A stretch of DNA of 64,000 nt from Psychromonas marina (lineage in GTDB: Bacteria > Pseudomonadota > Gammaproteobacteria > Enterobacterales > Psychromonadaceae): NCBI RefSeq assembly GCF_030161115.1, contig NZ_BSPQ01000026.1, positions 62,001 through 126,000 on the forward strand. Reading direction: 5' to 3'. Numbering within the stretch: position 1 is the stretch's first letter; each line of letters opens with the position of its first letter. Below are positions 37,457-47,059 of this stretch, one piece after another. Below the pieces are notes generated by a model that had not been told where the DNA came from, ran no database searches, and was given only the letters and a program-made list of their open reading frames with translations. The translations under genes and the position numbers were made by a program.

Positions 37457-38362
37457 ATGAAAAATCTGCCCATCACTTTGGAAGCGATTACCGTATTGGA
37501 TGCGATTGAAAAACGTGGCAGTTATGCAGCAGCCGCAGAGCAACTTAACAAAGTTCCCTCCGCCCTTTCTTATATTGTTCAGAAGTTGGAAGAGCAATTA
37601 CAGGTCACTATCTTTCAGAAACAGGGGAGACGGTCGGTACTGACTCCCGCCGGAAAAAACCTACTCACCGAAGGGCGTCTTATTTTAGACGCAGTGCAAC
37701 GCCTTGCCGATAAAACCCAAACCATTGCCAATGGCTGGGAGCCTAAACTGAATATTGCTATTAGCTCCATTTTACATTGTGATGCTATTTTTAAGATTTT
37801 TAAGCAGTTTTTGGATGAGCACCCAACTATTGAGATGGATATTAGCGAAGAGATCATGAATGGTGCATGGGAGGCGTTAGTGGATGATCGCGTCGATTTG
37901 ATCATTGGTGCATCGGGTGAGTTACCCAAACAGAAAGGCATACAAACATTACCACTGTGTTGTTTTGATCCTGTTTTTGCGGTCAGCCCAGAGCACCCAT
38001 TAACAAAAAAGAAGCAACCCATTAGCCATGATATTGTTGCACAATATCGCGCAGTGGTTGCGCACGACACAGCAAGGCAGTGGGTAACCCAAACGAATTC
38101 AGTAATCAGTAAAGATAATCACTTCTACGTGCCAAGTTTAGAATATAAGTTACGCGCACAGCTACAAGGTATCGGGTGCGGCTTCCTACCCCGAACACGC
38201 ATTCAAAAACACCTTGATCGTGGCGAGTTAGTTGAATTGACACTGACCCCAGCCCACCAACCTGTACCGCTCTATTTAGCATGGAAAGTAGTTAATCGAG
38301 GTAAGGCATTAACCACGATTCGTGAGATGTTAATCGCTCATAATGGAACGATTGAATGTTAA
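37457..38362 (+). CDS. LysR-family regulator, YhaJ-like
   Basis: A 301-residue LysR regulator. The winged helix-turn-helix spans about residues 3-62 (LDAIEKRGSYAAAAEQLNKVPSALSYIVQKLEEQL), and the remainder is the periplasmic-binding-like effector domain. It resembles E. coli YhaJ, whose gene also lies near yqjG and the pirin gene yhaK; YhaJ responds to aromatic compounds such as dinitrotoluene products. I chose the ATG at 37457; the frame is open to a TTG at 37436. It probably controls the divergent pirin-reductase operon (inference). Confidence 0.85.
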   Translation: MKNLPITLEAITVLDAIEKRGSYAAAAEQLNKVPSALSYIVQKLEEQLQVTIFQKQGRRSVLTPAGKNLLTEGRLILDAVQRLADKTQTIANGWEPKLNIAISSILHCDAIFKIFKQFLDEHPTIEMDISEEIMNGAWEALVDDRVDLIIGASGELPKQKGIQTLPLCCFDPVFAVSPEHPLTKKKQPISHDIVAQYRAVVAHDTARQWVTQTNSVISKDNHFYVPSLEYKLRAQLQGIGCGFLPRTRIQKHLDRGELVELTLTPAHQPVPLYLAWKVVNRGKALTTIREMLIAHNGTIEC

Positions 38363-38387
38363 AAAGGCCTGAAAACAGGCCTTTTTT
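38361..38387. terminator. Bidirectional rho-independent terminator
   Basis: Stem AAAAAGGCCTG / CAGGCCTTTTT with an AAAA loop and T runs both ways. It begins within the stop codon of the LysR gene and serves the convergent FKBP gene. Confidence 0.9.
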
Positions 38388-38415
38388 TATCAACTATGCT
38401 ATTGCTGCTGAATAA

Positions 38416-38883
38416 TTAGTTAACTTCGAATAATTCCACTTCGAAAATAAGTAATGAACCAGCAGGAATACTACCGACGCCTTTATTGCCATAGGCAAGG
38501 TTACTCGGAATGTAAAAACGGTATTTATCACCCGCAACCATTAGCTGTAATCCTTCAGTCCAGCCAGGAATAACTTGATTAAGTTTAAATGAGATAGTTT
38601 TATCACGATCAACAGAACTATCAAAAACAGTGCCGTCGATCAACGTGCCATGGTAATGCACAGTCACTTTACTTTTAGCCGTCGGATGAACAGTTCCATC
38701 GCCTTTAGTTAACACCTCATATTGCAAACCAGAGTCGGTTGTTTGCATCCCCTCTTTTTGACCATTTTCAGCCAAAAATTCAACACCTATTTGAATATTT
38801 TGTGGTGCATTTTTACTAGCAGCGAAATTTTTAAATATAAAAAACAGTACAATTAAGATCAGTGCAATAATAACAATTTTCAA
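38416..38883 (-). CDS. FKBP-type peptidyl-prolyl isomerase, membrane-anchored
   Basis: This 155-residue protein has an N-terminal hydrophobic anchor (IVIIALILIVLFFIF) and a C-terminal FKBP domain (about 65-155: VTVHYHGTLIDGTVFDSS, VIPGWTEGLQLM, LAYGNKGVG, LIFEVELFEV). It should speed folding of proteins at or outside the inner membrane. It lacks the FKBP_N dimerisation domain of FkpA and FklB, so it is a short, anchored form. It is 70 bp downstream of the NYN-domain gene. Confidence 0.9.
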   Translation of the reverse strand: MKIVIIALILIVLFFIFKNFAASKNAPQNIQIGVEFLAENGQKEGMQTTDSGLQYEVLTKGDGTVHPTAKSKVTVHYHGTLIDGTVFDSSVDRDKTISFKLNQVIPGWTEGLQLMVAGDKYRFYIPSNLAYGNKGVGSIPAGSLLIFEVELFEVN

Positions 38884-38953
38884 TGTGACAACCCTTTAAA
38901 TAAATGAGGAGACTACTTTACTAAATTTGTTAGTAGAATGGTAATAAACCGCG

Positions 38954-39427
38954 CTAAAGTAATAGATCATTATTGATCGGGTTAAAAACCGTGCACGAAT
39001 CTATTAATGATTTAGCCGTCAACTGAGGTACCCCATACGCTTCTGTTTCAGCGCCAAAGGATTGTTTAACTTTATCTAACAAAATAGCAAAATCACCATC
39101 TCCGGTGAGTAAAATAACGGTATCGACTTGCTTAGCAACCTCCATCACATCGATAGTGATGCCCACATCCCAATCGCCCTTTGCACTGCCATCACTCCGC
39201 TGAATATAAGGTTTTAACTTCACTTCAAAGCCTAAGTGTTTAAGTACATCTTGGAACTTTTTCTGTTGGTTATCACCTTTATCAATCGCATAAGCAAAGG
39301 CATGGGTGATCTCACCCTGAGCCTCTATTTTTTTCCAAAGTTTACGGTAATTAAATTGCTTACCGTAAGCTTGACGAGAGGTGTAATAGATATTTTGAAC
39401 ATCGGCAAAGATTGCAATTCTTTTCAT
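38954..39427 (-). CDS. NYN/PIN-like domain protein (LabA/DUF88 family)
   Basis: This 157-residue protein has the NYN pattern: IAIFADVQNIYY at the N-terminus (first acidic residue), KGDWDVGITIDVMEVA in the middle and LLTGDGDFAILL (paired acidic residues) near the end. NYN domains are related to PIN nucleases and are thought to act on RNA, so an RNase role is likely but not shown. AGGA-type signal is weak. Confidence 0.8.
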   Translation of the reverse strand: MKRIAIFADVQNIYYTSRQAYGKQFNYRKLWKKIEAQGEITHAFAYAIDKGDNQQKKFQDVLKHLGFEVKLKPYIQRSDGSAKGDWDVGITIDVMEVAKQVDTVILLTGDGDFAILLDKVKQSFGAETEAYGVPQLTAKSLIDSCTVFNPINNDLLL

Positions 39428-39475
39428 TCAATAGTCACATGTGATTGTAGATATTTTCATCATGCCAGAAGCACA

Positions 39476-39512
39476 TAAAAAAAGCCCTCAATAACACTGT
39501 TATTGAGGGCTT
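39476..39512 (-). terminator. Rho-independent terminator after the RhlE-type helicase gene
   Basis: Minus strand stem AAGCCCTCAATAAC / GTTATTGAGGGCTT followed by a run of T residues. Confidence 0.9.
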
Positions 39513-39561
39513 AATGAGGCATATATTCAGATTAGTGTGTTAGCACTTGATTCTTCTTTAT

Positions 39562-40836
39562 TTAGCCAACAAAATTGTTACGTACGCCACGCTGCTGCTG
39601 ACGACCACCAGCACCTCGTTGACCATCTGCATGCCCAACTCTTGGTTTTTTAGGTTTCTTAGGTTTTGGTGCATTTGTATCTAAAGAAGATGGAGGCAAT
39701 GGCGTTCCAGGTTCAAAGCCAGCTACAATTTTTCGTGGGATGATTTTCTTAATCAGTTTTTCAATTTCTTTTAGCAGTTTAAACTCTTCGTTACACACCA
39801 ATGAAACTGCTTCACCAAAGTTACCGGCACGACCTGTACGACCAATACGGTGGACATAATCTTCGCTTACATGCGGTAAATCGAAGTTAACCACTTGCGG
39901 AAGTTGATCAATATCGATACCACGAGCAGCGATATCTGTTGCAACCAATACTGATATTTGCCCTTCTTTAAACGCGGCTAATGCTTTAGTACGTGCTCCT
40001 TGGCTTTTATTACCATGGATAGCTGCAGAACGAATTCCACGAGCTTCAAGCTGTTTTGCTAAACGGTTAGCGCCATGTTTAGTTTTTGAGAAAACTAATA
40101 CTTGCTTCCAATCATTATCTTTTATTAACGTTGTTAATAGTGCAGATTTTTTAGTTTTATCTACTTCATAAATAAACTGTGTCACACTTTCTGCTGTTGT
40201 ATTGCGTGGACTTACTGAAATTTCAACCGGATTATTTACTAATCCTTTTGCAAGTTTACGAATATCTGGAGAGAAGGTTGCAGAAAAAAGTAAGTTTTGA
40301 CGCTGTTTTGGTAAGAAACCGATAATACGTTTAATATCGTGAATAAAGCCCATATCTAACATGCGATCTGCTTCATCTAGCACCAATACTTCTAATTGCT
40401 TAAAGCGTACCGCATTTTGATTATACAGATCTAACAAACGACCTGGTGTCGCAACTAACACATCAACACCACGACGAAGTAGTTGCATTTGTGGATTAAT
40501 TTTCACACCACCAAATACCACAGCACTGCGTAACGGTAAGTTTTGCCCGTAATTTTGAACACTTGCATGTATCTGCGCTGCTAACTCACGTGTTGGTGTT
40601 AATATTAAAACACGCACTTGGTTTGCTTTAGCTGGTTCACCATCAATTAAATTTGCTAATAAAGGCAACGTGAAACCAGCTGTTTTGCCTGTCCCCGTTT
40701 GCGCAGCCGCCATTACATCTTTACCTTCTAAAATAACCGGTATAGCTTGCGCCTGAATCGGTGAAGGCTCGGTATAACCTTGCTCTTTAACCGCTTTAAC
40801 TAGCGAATCGGGTAAACCTAATGAATCAAAGCTCAT
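39562..40836 (-). CDS. DEAD-box RNA helicase, RhlE type
   Basis: A 424-residue ATP-dependent RNA helicase with Q motif ([14 protein letters not shown]), AQTGTGKT (45-52), PTRELA, DEAD, SAT, and [10 protein letters not shown]. The tail after about residue 370 is short, basic and Lys/Pro/Gly/Arg-rich, as in RhlE proteins, and lacks the DbpA domain of DeaD or DbpA. RhlE proteins act in ribosome maturation and RNA turnover and are often cold-induced. It has its own upstream region of 205 bp that separates it from the pilus cluster. Confidence 0.9.
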   Translation of the reverse strand: MSFDSLGLPDSLVKAVKEQGYTEPSPIQAQAIPVILEGKDVMAAAQTGTGKTAGFTLPLLANLIDGEPAKANQVRVLILTPTRELAAQIHASVQNYGQNLPLRSAVVFGGVKINPQMQLLRRGVDVLVATPGRLLDLYNQNAVRFKQLEVLVLDEADRMLDMGFIHDIKRIIGFLPKQRQNLLFSATFSPDIRKLAKGLVNNPVEISVSPRNTTAESVTQFIYEVDKTKKSALLTTLIKDNDWKQVLVFSKTKHGANRLAKQLEARGIRSAAIHGNKSQGARTKALAAFKEGQISVLVATDIAARGIDIDQLPQVVNFDLPHVSEDYVHRIGRTGRAGNFGEAVSLVCNEEFKLLKEIEKLIKKIIPRKIVAGFEPGTPLPPSSLDTNAPKPKKPKKPRVGHADGQRGAGGRQQQRGVRNNFVG

Positions 40837-41041
40837 AACGGGGTCTCTTATATAAAGGGTAATTAAACGGACAAAATAGGCGCGTAGCTTACAGCAACAA
40901 ACTGATTTGCGCTATGTCACAATTTTAATTCACCCGTTCTGTTGTTTATAATAGTTTGAGAGAGGATTAATAGCACCATCACAACAGATATAATAGTCCA
41001 AGGTACGATAATTAATTTAACCAATTAAAACGTCAAGAGTA

Positions 41042-41527
41042 CTAACAGCTGTCTTTCCAACATTGCTCTGATACCTCAACTTCATTGGGTGAGGCACTTA
41101 AATTTGCAAGTGAACCATTAGCGGTATTGTTAGCATCCCAACCACGTGCCCCCGTTGATTTCAAAATAAGTACACCATCCCCCGCCTGAGAGCCAACTGG
41201 CTCAGCCCCAATCAGATAACTAGAAGCACCTGCCGAAGCAATTCTCAGGTTGTAATAAATGCTACCGCCATCAATTGGGGAAGTACTTGAGAATATGGCT
41301 GGAGCTCCAGTATCAGCACCTCCAGTAGCGGCCCCCGCATAAGTGCCTTGCGTGGTATAATTACGTTCCATTGCTTGCGCTAATCCCTGCAAAGCTCCCT
41401 GTGCATCTGCACGACGCCCCCGCTTCATAGAATCTTGATAAGTAGGGTATGCGACTGATACTAAAATCCCAATAATGGCGATCACAATCAATAACTCGAT
41501 TAAGGTGAACCCTCTTTTTGTTTTCAT
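41042..41527 (-). CDS. pilE: Minor pilin PilE (copy A)
   Basis: A 161-residue type IV pilin of the PilE kind. The leader KTKRG is cut by PilD before the mature start FTLIELLIVIAIIGIL, with the conserved glutamate at position 5. The C-terminus SEQCWKDSC holds two cysteines that can form a short disulfide loop. It is the last gene of the operon, 25 bp after pilY1, the place of pilE in Pseudomonas. It most likely links the priming complex to the pilus shaft. The C-terminal two-thirds closely match copy B. Confidence 0.88.
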   Translation of the reverse strand: MKTKRGFTLIELLIVIAIIGILVSVAYPTYQDSMKRGRRADAQGALQGLAQAMERNYTTQGTYAGAATGGADTGAPAIFSSTSPIDGGSIYYNLRIASAGASSYLIGAEPVGSQAGDGVLILKSTGARGWDANNTANGSLANLSASPNEVEVSEQCWKDSC

Positions 41528-41552
41528 TTTTGTATCCTAGTCATTAGGTTAT

Positions 41553-44500
41553 TTATTGTTGAATCAACTCTTCCCAAGATAAGCGCCCCTGCTTATCGAC
41601 CCCTTCAATATTTACTTCCTGTTTAGTTAAGTTGCCATCAACATCGTTGCTGTAAACATTATCACCTAAAATAGCGATCTCACCTGCAACCATTGACCCA
41701 CCTAGTTTAGTGCCACCAAAACTCACTTTATCATCAGCATCAATCGTGTCATCATCATTACTGTCATAGCTCGAAGTGGTATCTGCATCATCCATTGTGC
41801 CATCACTATTGATATCAAAAATAGAATAAACAGGCGCTTTACCAGTATTCAAATTAACTGCCATTAGCCAACTCTCACTATTAGAAACACAGACATCTGT
41901 ATTAGCGACGTTTGGAATAGCCGTTGTAAAGACCAATATATTATTACGAATCAGCGAACCAGAAATAACACGCTCACCGAGTTCATCAGCACTGCTTGCA
42001 GCTGCCGTCGCACGATTAACAAAATCAAAATACCAACCTTCAGTGTTTGTCCAATCAATGTTTGCTCCACTGATGACACGTTTATCAGAGCTGGTGATTA
42101 ATTTTCTTTCGGTTAAATCTGAACGTGTTTTTTCATCCGATTTATTATCCCAAACAGCGTAATAGCTCATTACATCCGTTGAAGTTTTATCAACCTCTTC
42201 AATGTATTTACCAGTACCAAAGAAGACTAAAAGATTAGGTTCATTATTTGTCGCATCAACAGCATTGGTATTTTTAGCGAGGATAGGTGCGGTAGTGATA
42301 GGCTGAGCGTTACCGTCACTATCTTTTGCGGTAAACAGAGGGTTCACATTTTGCCCTTGTGTATAGGCGACATCCCATTGTGAATCATTACTCGAGTCAA
42401 CATCAAAGGCCCACATATTCCCCTGTAGATCACCCGCATAGATTCGGTCGACGATGCTATCACCATCAATATCAACTGCTCGCGGTGTAGAAAGTCCATT
42501 TGGTGTCCCAACACTACCAACCTCAGTATCTATTTTCTTATAATCACTTGCCGACCAAGTGCCGTCCATCCCCTGTTCAATATAGAGAATAAATAGCTTC
42601 GCTTTACCGTCACCACTATTATTGTAACCATTACCAACAATCACAGCCCATTTACCATTCTCCATCATCGCAATTGTTGGTTTACTATAGCTATAACCAA
42701 AATCGGCATCATCCGCGCTACTGAATTCCCATAGAGCGAGTGCTTCAGCGTTAACCGTTGATGAGCCGAATTTAGTTGGGTCTGTTATGTCTAAAGCAAA
42801 TAAACCTTTCCCACCACTGCGTAATCCACCAATAAGCACCGTTCGCCACGCGCTGTCAACGTAAACATCACTGACCGTTGGTGTTAAATCAACATAAAAC
42901 TGATGCGTATAATCATTTTGAGCTAAATAATGAAGCCCTTTCTCAGTATCATCTGAGGCGATAATTCCAGGGATATAAGCAAATTTTTCAAGTCCGACAT
43001 TAGCATCCGCTTTATCTGCATTAAAGCCATGTAACATGCCATCATTTGCACCTACATATAGCATCTCTGTTCTAGTTGATGCACTGCCAACTTTAAATGC
43101 AGAGTAACTTTCTGTTGTTGCTCCAAACTTATCGTTAGTTGCATAACTAGGCCAATTTAACTGTGGAGCACCTACATAGACGACCGTCGAATTGGCAATG
43201 TCCCCCAATACGCTGGTACGAACACGGTAATCAGTACTACTCGCGCCTTCATTACTTCTATCTCCTTTAAGGTAATTGATCAAACTAGTAACGTCTGCAT
43301 CACTACTTCCTTTAGGTCCTTGCTGGAGATCGAGCTTTTGCTGATTACTTATCGTACCTATATTAAATTCAATCCCCTTTTTAGTCCCTGTGTTATAGCT
43401 AAATATATTACGTGTACTGTAGTCAACTGCATCGAGTTTAGTTGCGGCATCCCAAGAGGCCGTTGAACTAATTTCACCAGTGTCAGATAACTCAAAAGCC
43501 TGTAGGCTGCCCGACCATTTAGCACTATTAAAACTAGCGGCATACACTGAGCTATCGGTACTAAGTTGACTGGTATTGAACGCCGCGCCAGAGCCCGCAG
43601 CAACTTTGGCAAAGATACTATCTGTGGCACGTTGAAATGCGATAGCAAGTTCACTACTATTTGCCGCGCTGAGAAAGTCTCCACCACCACCCGCTTCCGC
43701 CATATCAGCCATCAATGGGTCATTAACTAATGCCTGTTCAGCAAAACCAACCATATAAGTTGTCACGTTGTTTTTTACTGCAACAGAGCCATTACTGAGA
43801 TCTGGACGGAGATCAATCTCATGCATCGCTAATATCACGTCATCAGCATAATCAGAGCCACTGCTCTGATAGCTGTATCCACCAGTTGTTTTTTTATCAT
43901 GTGAACCACAAGTCCCACCGACACAGTCCCCATCGTAATCTTGCAAATAACTACTAAAGTTACTTTGATCGTTAGTAGATTGCCCATCAGTCATCGCAAC
44001 AATAAAGTTTTGCTGGCACCAATTCTCTGTTACTGCACTAGGAGCACTGACTGTAGAATAAGCTGGTGACTGTGTAAAAAAATCACTTACTTTCACACTT
44101 GCTTCATTACTTTCATCAGGGTGAATAGTTAAATTACTCGACGCTGAATAACCGAGGGTAAAATAACGCCCTAACTCCTGTAACGCTTCTGCAAGTGGCG
44201 TTCCACCGGCCCCGGCATCAACGTCAGCTACTTTTGCCTTTAAAGCTGTTGTATTGGTCTCAACATCAAGCATATTAGCGATAATTTTTGCACCATTGCC
44301 ACCATCAAACTGTGACAGACCGACATTAATATTCTTTAAACTATCAATTAAACCATTTGTCGCAAAGCGAGCAACCTCTATACGGGTCTGTGTATCATTA
44401 CGTTGCTGAGCACCAGAACCAAAATTGATAACCCCATTACTGTTATTATTATTATCTGGTGAGAAATACCAATTTAAAAATTTACCTTTATAGACAGCAC

Positions 44501-44960
44501 CGGGATAACCAGTCGTCGTTTTTAGATTGTTATTGCCAGTATTCGCAGCAAATAGCTCTGCATAATATAAAAGATCATTATCAAAACACCTTTGATCTCG
44601 GCCTGTTATGCCATTACCACTGCCATCACCAAAATCATAGTTAGTATTGCCATACCTAAAATAAGGCGTCCCATTGGACAGAATGCGAATACGAACACTA
44701 TTGGAGTTACCGAGTTCATTATTATTACAAGTAAAGCTAAAAGTATTCGCGTCATATGATGGACTATCTTCCACAATATATTCCATCGAACCGGAGCTAT
44801 CTAGAAATAGCATCATGTTCGGCTGGACGGTTTTACTCGTGATCAATGGAGCATTAGGAAGATCTAATGCATCTGCGTAAGCAGTGGGTAATATTGAGCA
44901 AACTGCGATAGCAATCACCACCGCCTCTGCCACTAATGTTTTAGTAAATAATCGATTCAT
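41553..44960 (-). CDS. pilY1: Pilus tip adhesin PilY1 (copy A)
   Basis: A 1135-residue PilY1. After a signal peptide (cut near AYA-DALD) comes a von Willebrand factor A-like domain with the MIDAS motif DSSGS near residue 54. The C-terminal beta-propeller (DUF4114/PilY1 family) holds the calcium loop DIDGDSIVD (about nt 42448-42474), matching the site that controls extension and retraction in Pseudomonas PilY1. Near the end are two further EF-hand-like loops (nt 41730-41816), DINSDGTMDDAD and DSNDDDTIDADD. I chose the ATG at 44960, with GGAG seven bases upstream. PilY1 sits at the pilus tip and acts as adhesin and surface sensor. Confidence 0.9.
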   Translation of the reverse strand: MNRLFTKTLVAEAVVIAIAVCSILPTAYADALDLPNAPLITSKTVQPNMMLFLDSSGSMEYIVEDSPSYDANTFSFTCNNNELGNSNSVRIRILSNGTPYFRYGNTNYDFGDGSGNGITGRDQRCFDNDLLYYAELFAANTGNNNLKTTTGYPGAVYKGKFLNWYFSPDNNNNSNGVINFGSGAQQRNDTQTRIEVARFATNGLIDSLKNINVGLSQFDGGNGAKIIANMLDVETNTTALKAKVADVDAGAGGTPLAEALQELGRYFTLGYSASSNLTIHPDESNEASVKVSDFFTQSPAYSTVSAPSAVTENWCQQNFIVAMTDGQSTNDQSNFSSYLQDYDGDCVGGTCGSHDKKTTGGYSYQSSGSDYADDVILAMHEIDLRPDLSNGSVAVKNNVTTYMVGFAEQALVNDPLMADMAEAGGGGDFLSAANSSELAIAFQRATDSIFAKVAAGSGAAFNTSQLSTDSSVYAASFNSAKWSGSLQAFELSDTGEISSTASWDAATKLDAVDYSTRNIFSYNTGTKKGIEFNIGTISNQQKLDLQQGPKGSSDADVTSLINYLKGDRSNEGASSTDYRVRTSVLGDIANSTVVYVGAPQLNWPSYATNDKFGATTESYSAFKVGSASTRTEMLYVGANDGMLHGFNADKADANVGLEKFAYIPGIIASDDTEKGLHYLAQNDYTHQFYVDLTPTVSDVYVDSAWRTVLIGGLRSGGKGLFALDITDPTKFGSSTVNAEALALWEFSSADDADFGYSYSKPTIAMMENGKWAVIVGNGYNNSGDGKAKLFILYIEQGMDGTWSASDYKKIDTEVGSVGTPNGLSTPRAVDIDGDSIVDRIYAGDLQGNMWAFDVDSSNDSQWDVAYTQGQNVNPLFTAKDSDGNAQPITTAPILAKNTNAVDATNNEPNLLVFFGTGKYIEEVDKTSTDVMSYYAVWDNKSDEKTRSDLTERKLITSSDKRVISGANIDWTNTEGWYFDFVNRATAAASSADELGERVISGSLIRNNILVFTTAIPNVANTDVCVSNSESWLMAVNLNTGKAPVYSIFDINSDGTMDDADTTSSYDSNDDDTIDADDKVSFGGTKLGGSMVAGEIAILGDNVYSNDVDGNLTKQEVNIEGVDKQGRLSWEELIQQ

Positions 44961-44987
44961 TACCTTACTCCTTAACACTTACACGCA

Positions 44988-45527
44988 TTAAAAACGTTTA
45001 CCGTAATAACTCACAATAATGCGTTCCGTATTGCTATCTTTTCCGATTGACCGAGCTACAACTTTAAAACCATGAATATCGCCGCCCCCCGTTGTTTCGC
45101 CATACCCCGTCATATTGAGTGAACCTAAATCCTCATCAAGTGACATCAGGCCTAAATATTCAACAAAATAACGAGAAACATGCCCTGAGACAGTGGTGGT
45201 TGCGGCACTGGTTAAGTTATCAGCCCAAATAGTTTCATCAAAAAGATCCGCAGGACCATCATTTTCACTATATTTCCCACCGGTACCCGCTGCATTAAAT
45301 CCACTGACACCAGTCAGCGTTTCAATCATTTTTTCTGCATCCCTCACACCAGACTCTGCAATCTCAAGTGAAATATGGGAGTCACGTATTGCTGCGGTCA
45401 TTTTTTCTTGCATCACGGTTGATTGTGTCCCCGAAAGCACCAATACAGTCAGCATAATTAAGATAATTAAGCTGACGACTAGCACAGCTCCTGATTGTTT
45501 TTTTAACATTGCATTAGCACCTATCAT
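44988..45527 (-). CDS. pilX: Minor pilin PilX (copy A)
   Basis: A 179-residue PilX with the short leader LKKQSG before a hydrophobic helix AVLVVSLIILIMLTVLVLSG and the family pattern KMTAAIRDSHISLEIAESG. Like other PilX proteins it lacks the glutamate at position 5 of the mature protein. The ATG at 45527 overlaps the pilW stop (ATGA), so coupling favours it; copy B starts at the position equal to M7 (45509), so that shorter form is possible. Confidence 0.87.
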   Translation of the reverse strand: MIGANAMLKKQSGAVLVVSLIILIMLTVLVLSGTQSTVMQEKMTAAIRDSHISLEIAESGVRDAEKMIETLTGVSGFNAAGTGGKYSENDGPADLFDETIWADNLTSAATTTVSGHVSRYFVEYLGLMSLDEDLGSLNMTGYGETTGGGDIHGFKVVARSIGKDSNTERIIVSYYGKRF

Positions 45528-46498
45528 AATGTTCTATTACGTATATTTGCGGTGGTATGGTAAGTTCTTTCTAATGGCGTCCCCGATGAACTTTCACCAC
45601 TTTCAGCAGTGAGACTTGCTCTGATGGAGATAACGTTATCCATGTTAGTCGGAGTGGCAGTGAAGCTATTAGCCGAGCCATTACCACTAGTATCTTCCCC
45701 ATACATCAACTGTAAATCGTTAATGCCCCTTACTAACTCTCTTGCTACCCCATTATCACTGCGATACAAAGAGTGCGTGCCTGAAGCATTCACACCGATA
45801 AAATAAACTTTCGCAAAGGGAACTAATATTTGTGCATCCCCGCCGTAGGTATGCGATAAGTCCTTGGTTATATTTTTTATCCCACCAGCAAGATTACCAA
45901 TGTTATGCCCAATATTTCCGTTGGTAGGAGTATTCTGTTGAGTATTTGAGAACAGATCAGCTTCTTTGCAATCGCTTATTAATATGATGTCGCCCTTTGC
46001 AAGGCTACTACCTGTCGTAATATGGATAACGGCAGCCGTTGTTGGCATGAAAGGGGTAGATACTTTGACGCCAGAGAGGCTACCTGCACCACGCAGTGTT
46101 AAAGTATCAGTGGTATCTTTAACTGTTATGCCTGCAATCGTCTGAGAAGTGACATTATTACCACCATCAATCCCAGAGCCAGCAGTAGGGAGTATTGATT
46201 CATCGTATCCAGAGCCTGGGCTTGTATCCAAATGATTAGTAATAGCGCCAATATCACCTGCACAGCCCCAGTAATCAGCACCACGAATATCCCGAACTAT
46301 TAATTCCGTCGCTATACGCCCATTTTCTTGAACTCGAGAGAAGCTATTTTGTAGGTGTACACCTTGAATACTCGCGGTAAAAACTTTCAACACAGCCCCA
46401 ATGACTAATAACCCGAGGACGAGGGCTATCATTAGCTCTATTATTGAAAATCCCAACTGCTTTTTAGAATAGCCACTTTTTTTACTAAAAAATTTCAT
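45524..46498 (-). CDS. pilW: Minor pilin PilW (copy A)
   Basis: A 324-residue PilW: prepilin leader ending KKQLG, mature start FSIIELMIALVLGLLVIGAV, then the family segment NGRIATELIVRDIRGADYWGC and the C-terminal NIRNRTL. It forms part of the FimU-PilV-PilW-PilX-PilY1 complex that starts pilus assembly. GAGGG is four bases before the ATG. It begins 78 bp after pilV. Confidence 0.88.
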   Translation of the reverse strand: MKFFSKKSGYSKKQLGFSIIELMIALVLGLLVIGAVLKVFTASIQGVHLQNSFSRVQENGRIATELIVRDIRGADYWGCAGDIGAITNHLDTSPGSGYDESILPTAGSGIDGGNNVTSQTIAGITVKDTTDTLTLRGAGSLSGVKVSTPFMPTTAAVIHITTGSSLAKGDIILISDCKEADLFSNTQQNTPTNGNIGHNIGNLAGGIKNITKDLSHTYGGDAQILVPFAKVYFIGVNASGTHSLYRSDNGVARELVRGINDLQLMYGEDTSGNGSANSFTATPTNMDNVISIRASLTAESGESSSGTPLERTYHTTANIRNRTL

Positions 46499-46576
46499 AA
46501 TACCCTCTGCTTCAATCGCTGAGTTTATGGCGCCTTTAGCTTTTATAGCGAAAAGCTTTAAAATCTTTGAACAATA

Positions 46577-47059
46577 TTAAATTTGAATGGTTAAGGTAAA
46601 ACTAGCATCGCCAATGTCCCCTCCTGAATCGCTTCTTTGTTGCTCTTTCCAAGAGACGGTTATGTTAAATACACTACCAACCTTGGTAACGGTACCTTGC
46701 CCTTCTGGTAGCCCCCCTTGATTCACGGCTGACTGTATTAATTCATTCCACTGAAAACCATCAAGCTGAGCCATTTGTGCTGCTGAACAGGTACTACAAC
46801 TAGGGTCTGCCACGGTAGATAATATATTGTCATAACTCCCTAGCGAGACAGCCTCTTGATTAGAACGCATACGCTCGCCCATATCATAGGCATAGGTTGT
46901 TGCTAAGGTGTGAAACTGTGCATTATTAATGTTTTTTAGGCTAAGCATTTGTACTGAGGCAAGACCTAATAAACCTGCAGCAAGAATAAAAACAGCCACT
47001 AGTATTTCGATTAACGAACTACCTTTTTGCTCACGCCTACCTACTTCGTTGTTATACAC
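46577..47059 (-). CDS. pilV: Minor pilin PilV (copy A)
   Basis: A 160-residue PilV. Leader ends EQKG, mature start SSLIEILVAVFILAAGLLG (glutamate at position 5), then the signature NINNAQFHTLATTYAYDMGERMRSN. It starts at GTG (47057-47059), preceded by AAGG, and overlaps fimU by 8 bp. Confidence 0.88.
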   Translation of the reverse strand: MYNNEVGRREQKGSSLIEILVAVFILAAGLLGLASVQMLSLKNINNAQFHTLATTYAYDMGERMRSNQEAVSLGSYDNILSTVADPSCSTCSAAQMAQLDGFQWNELIQSAVNQGGLPEGQGTVTKVGSVFNITVSWKEQQRSDSGGDIGDASFTLTIQI

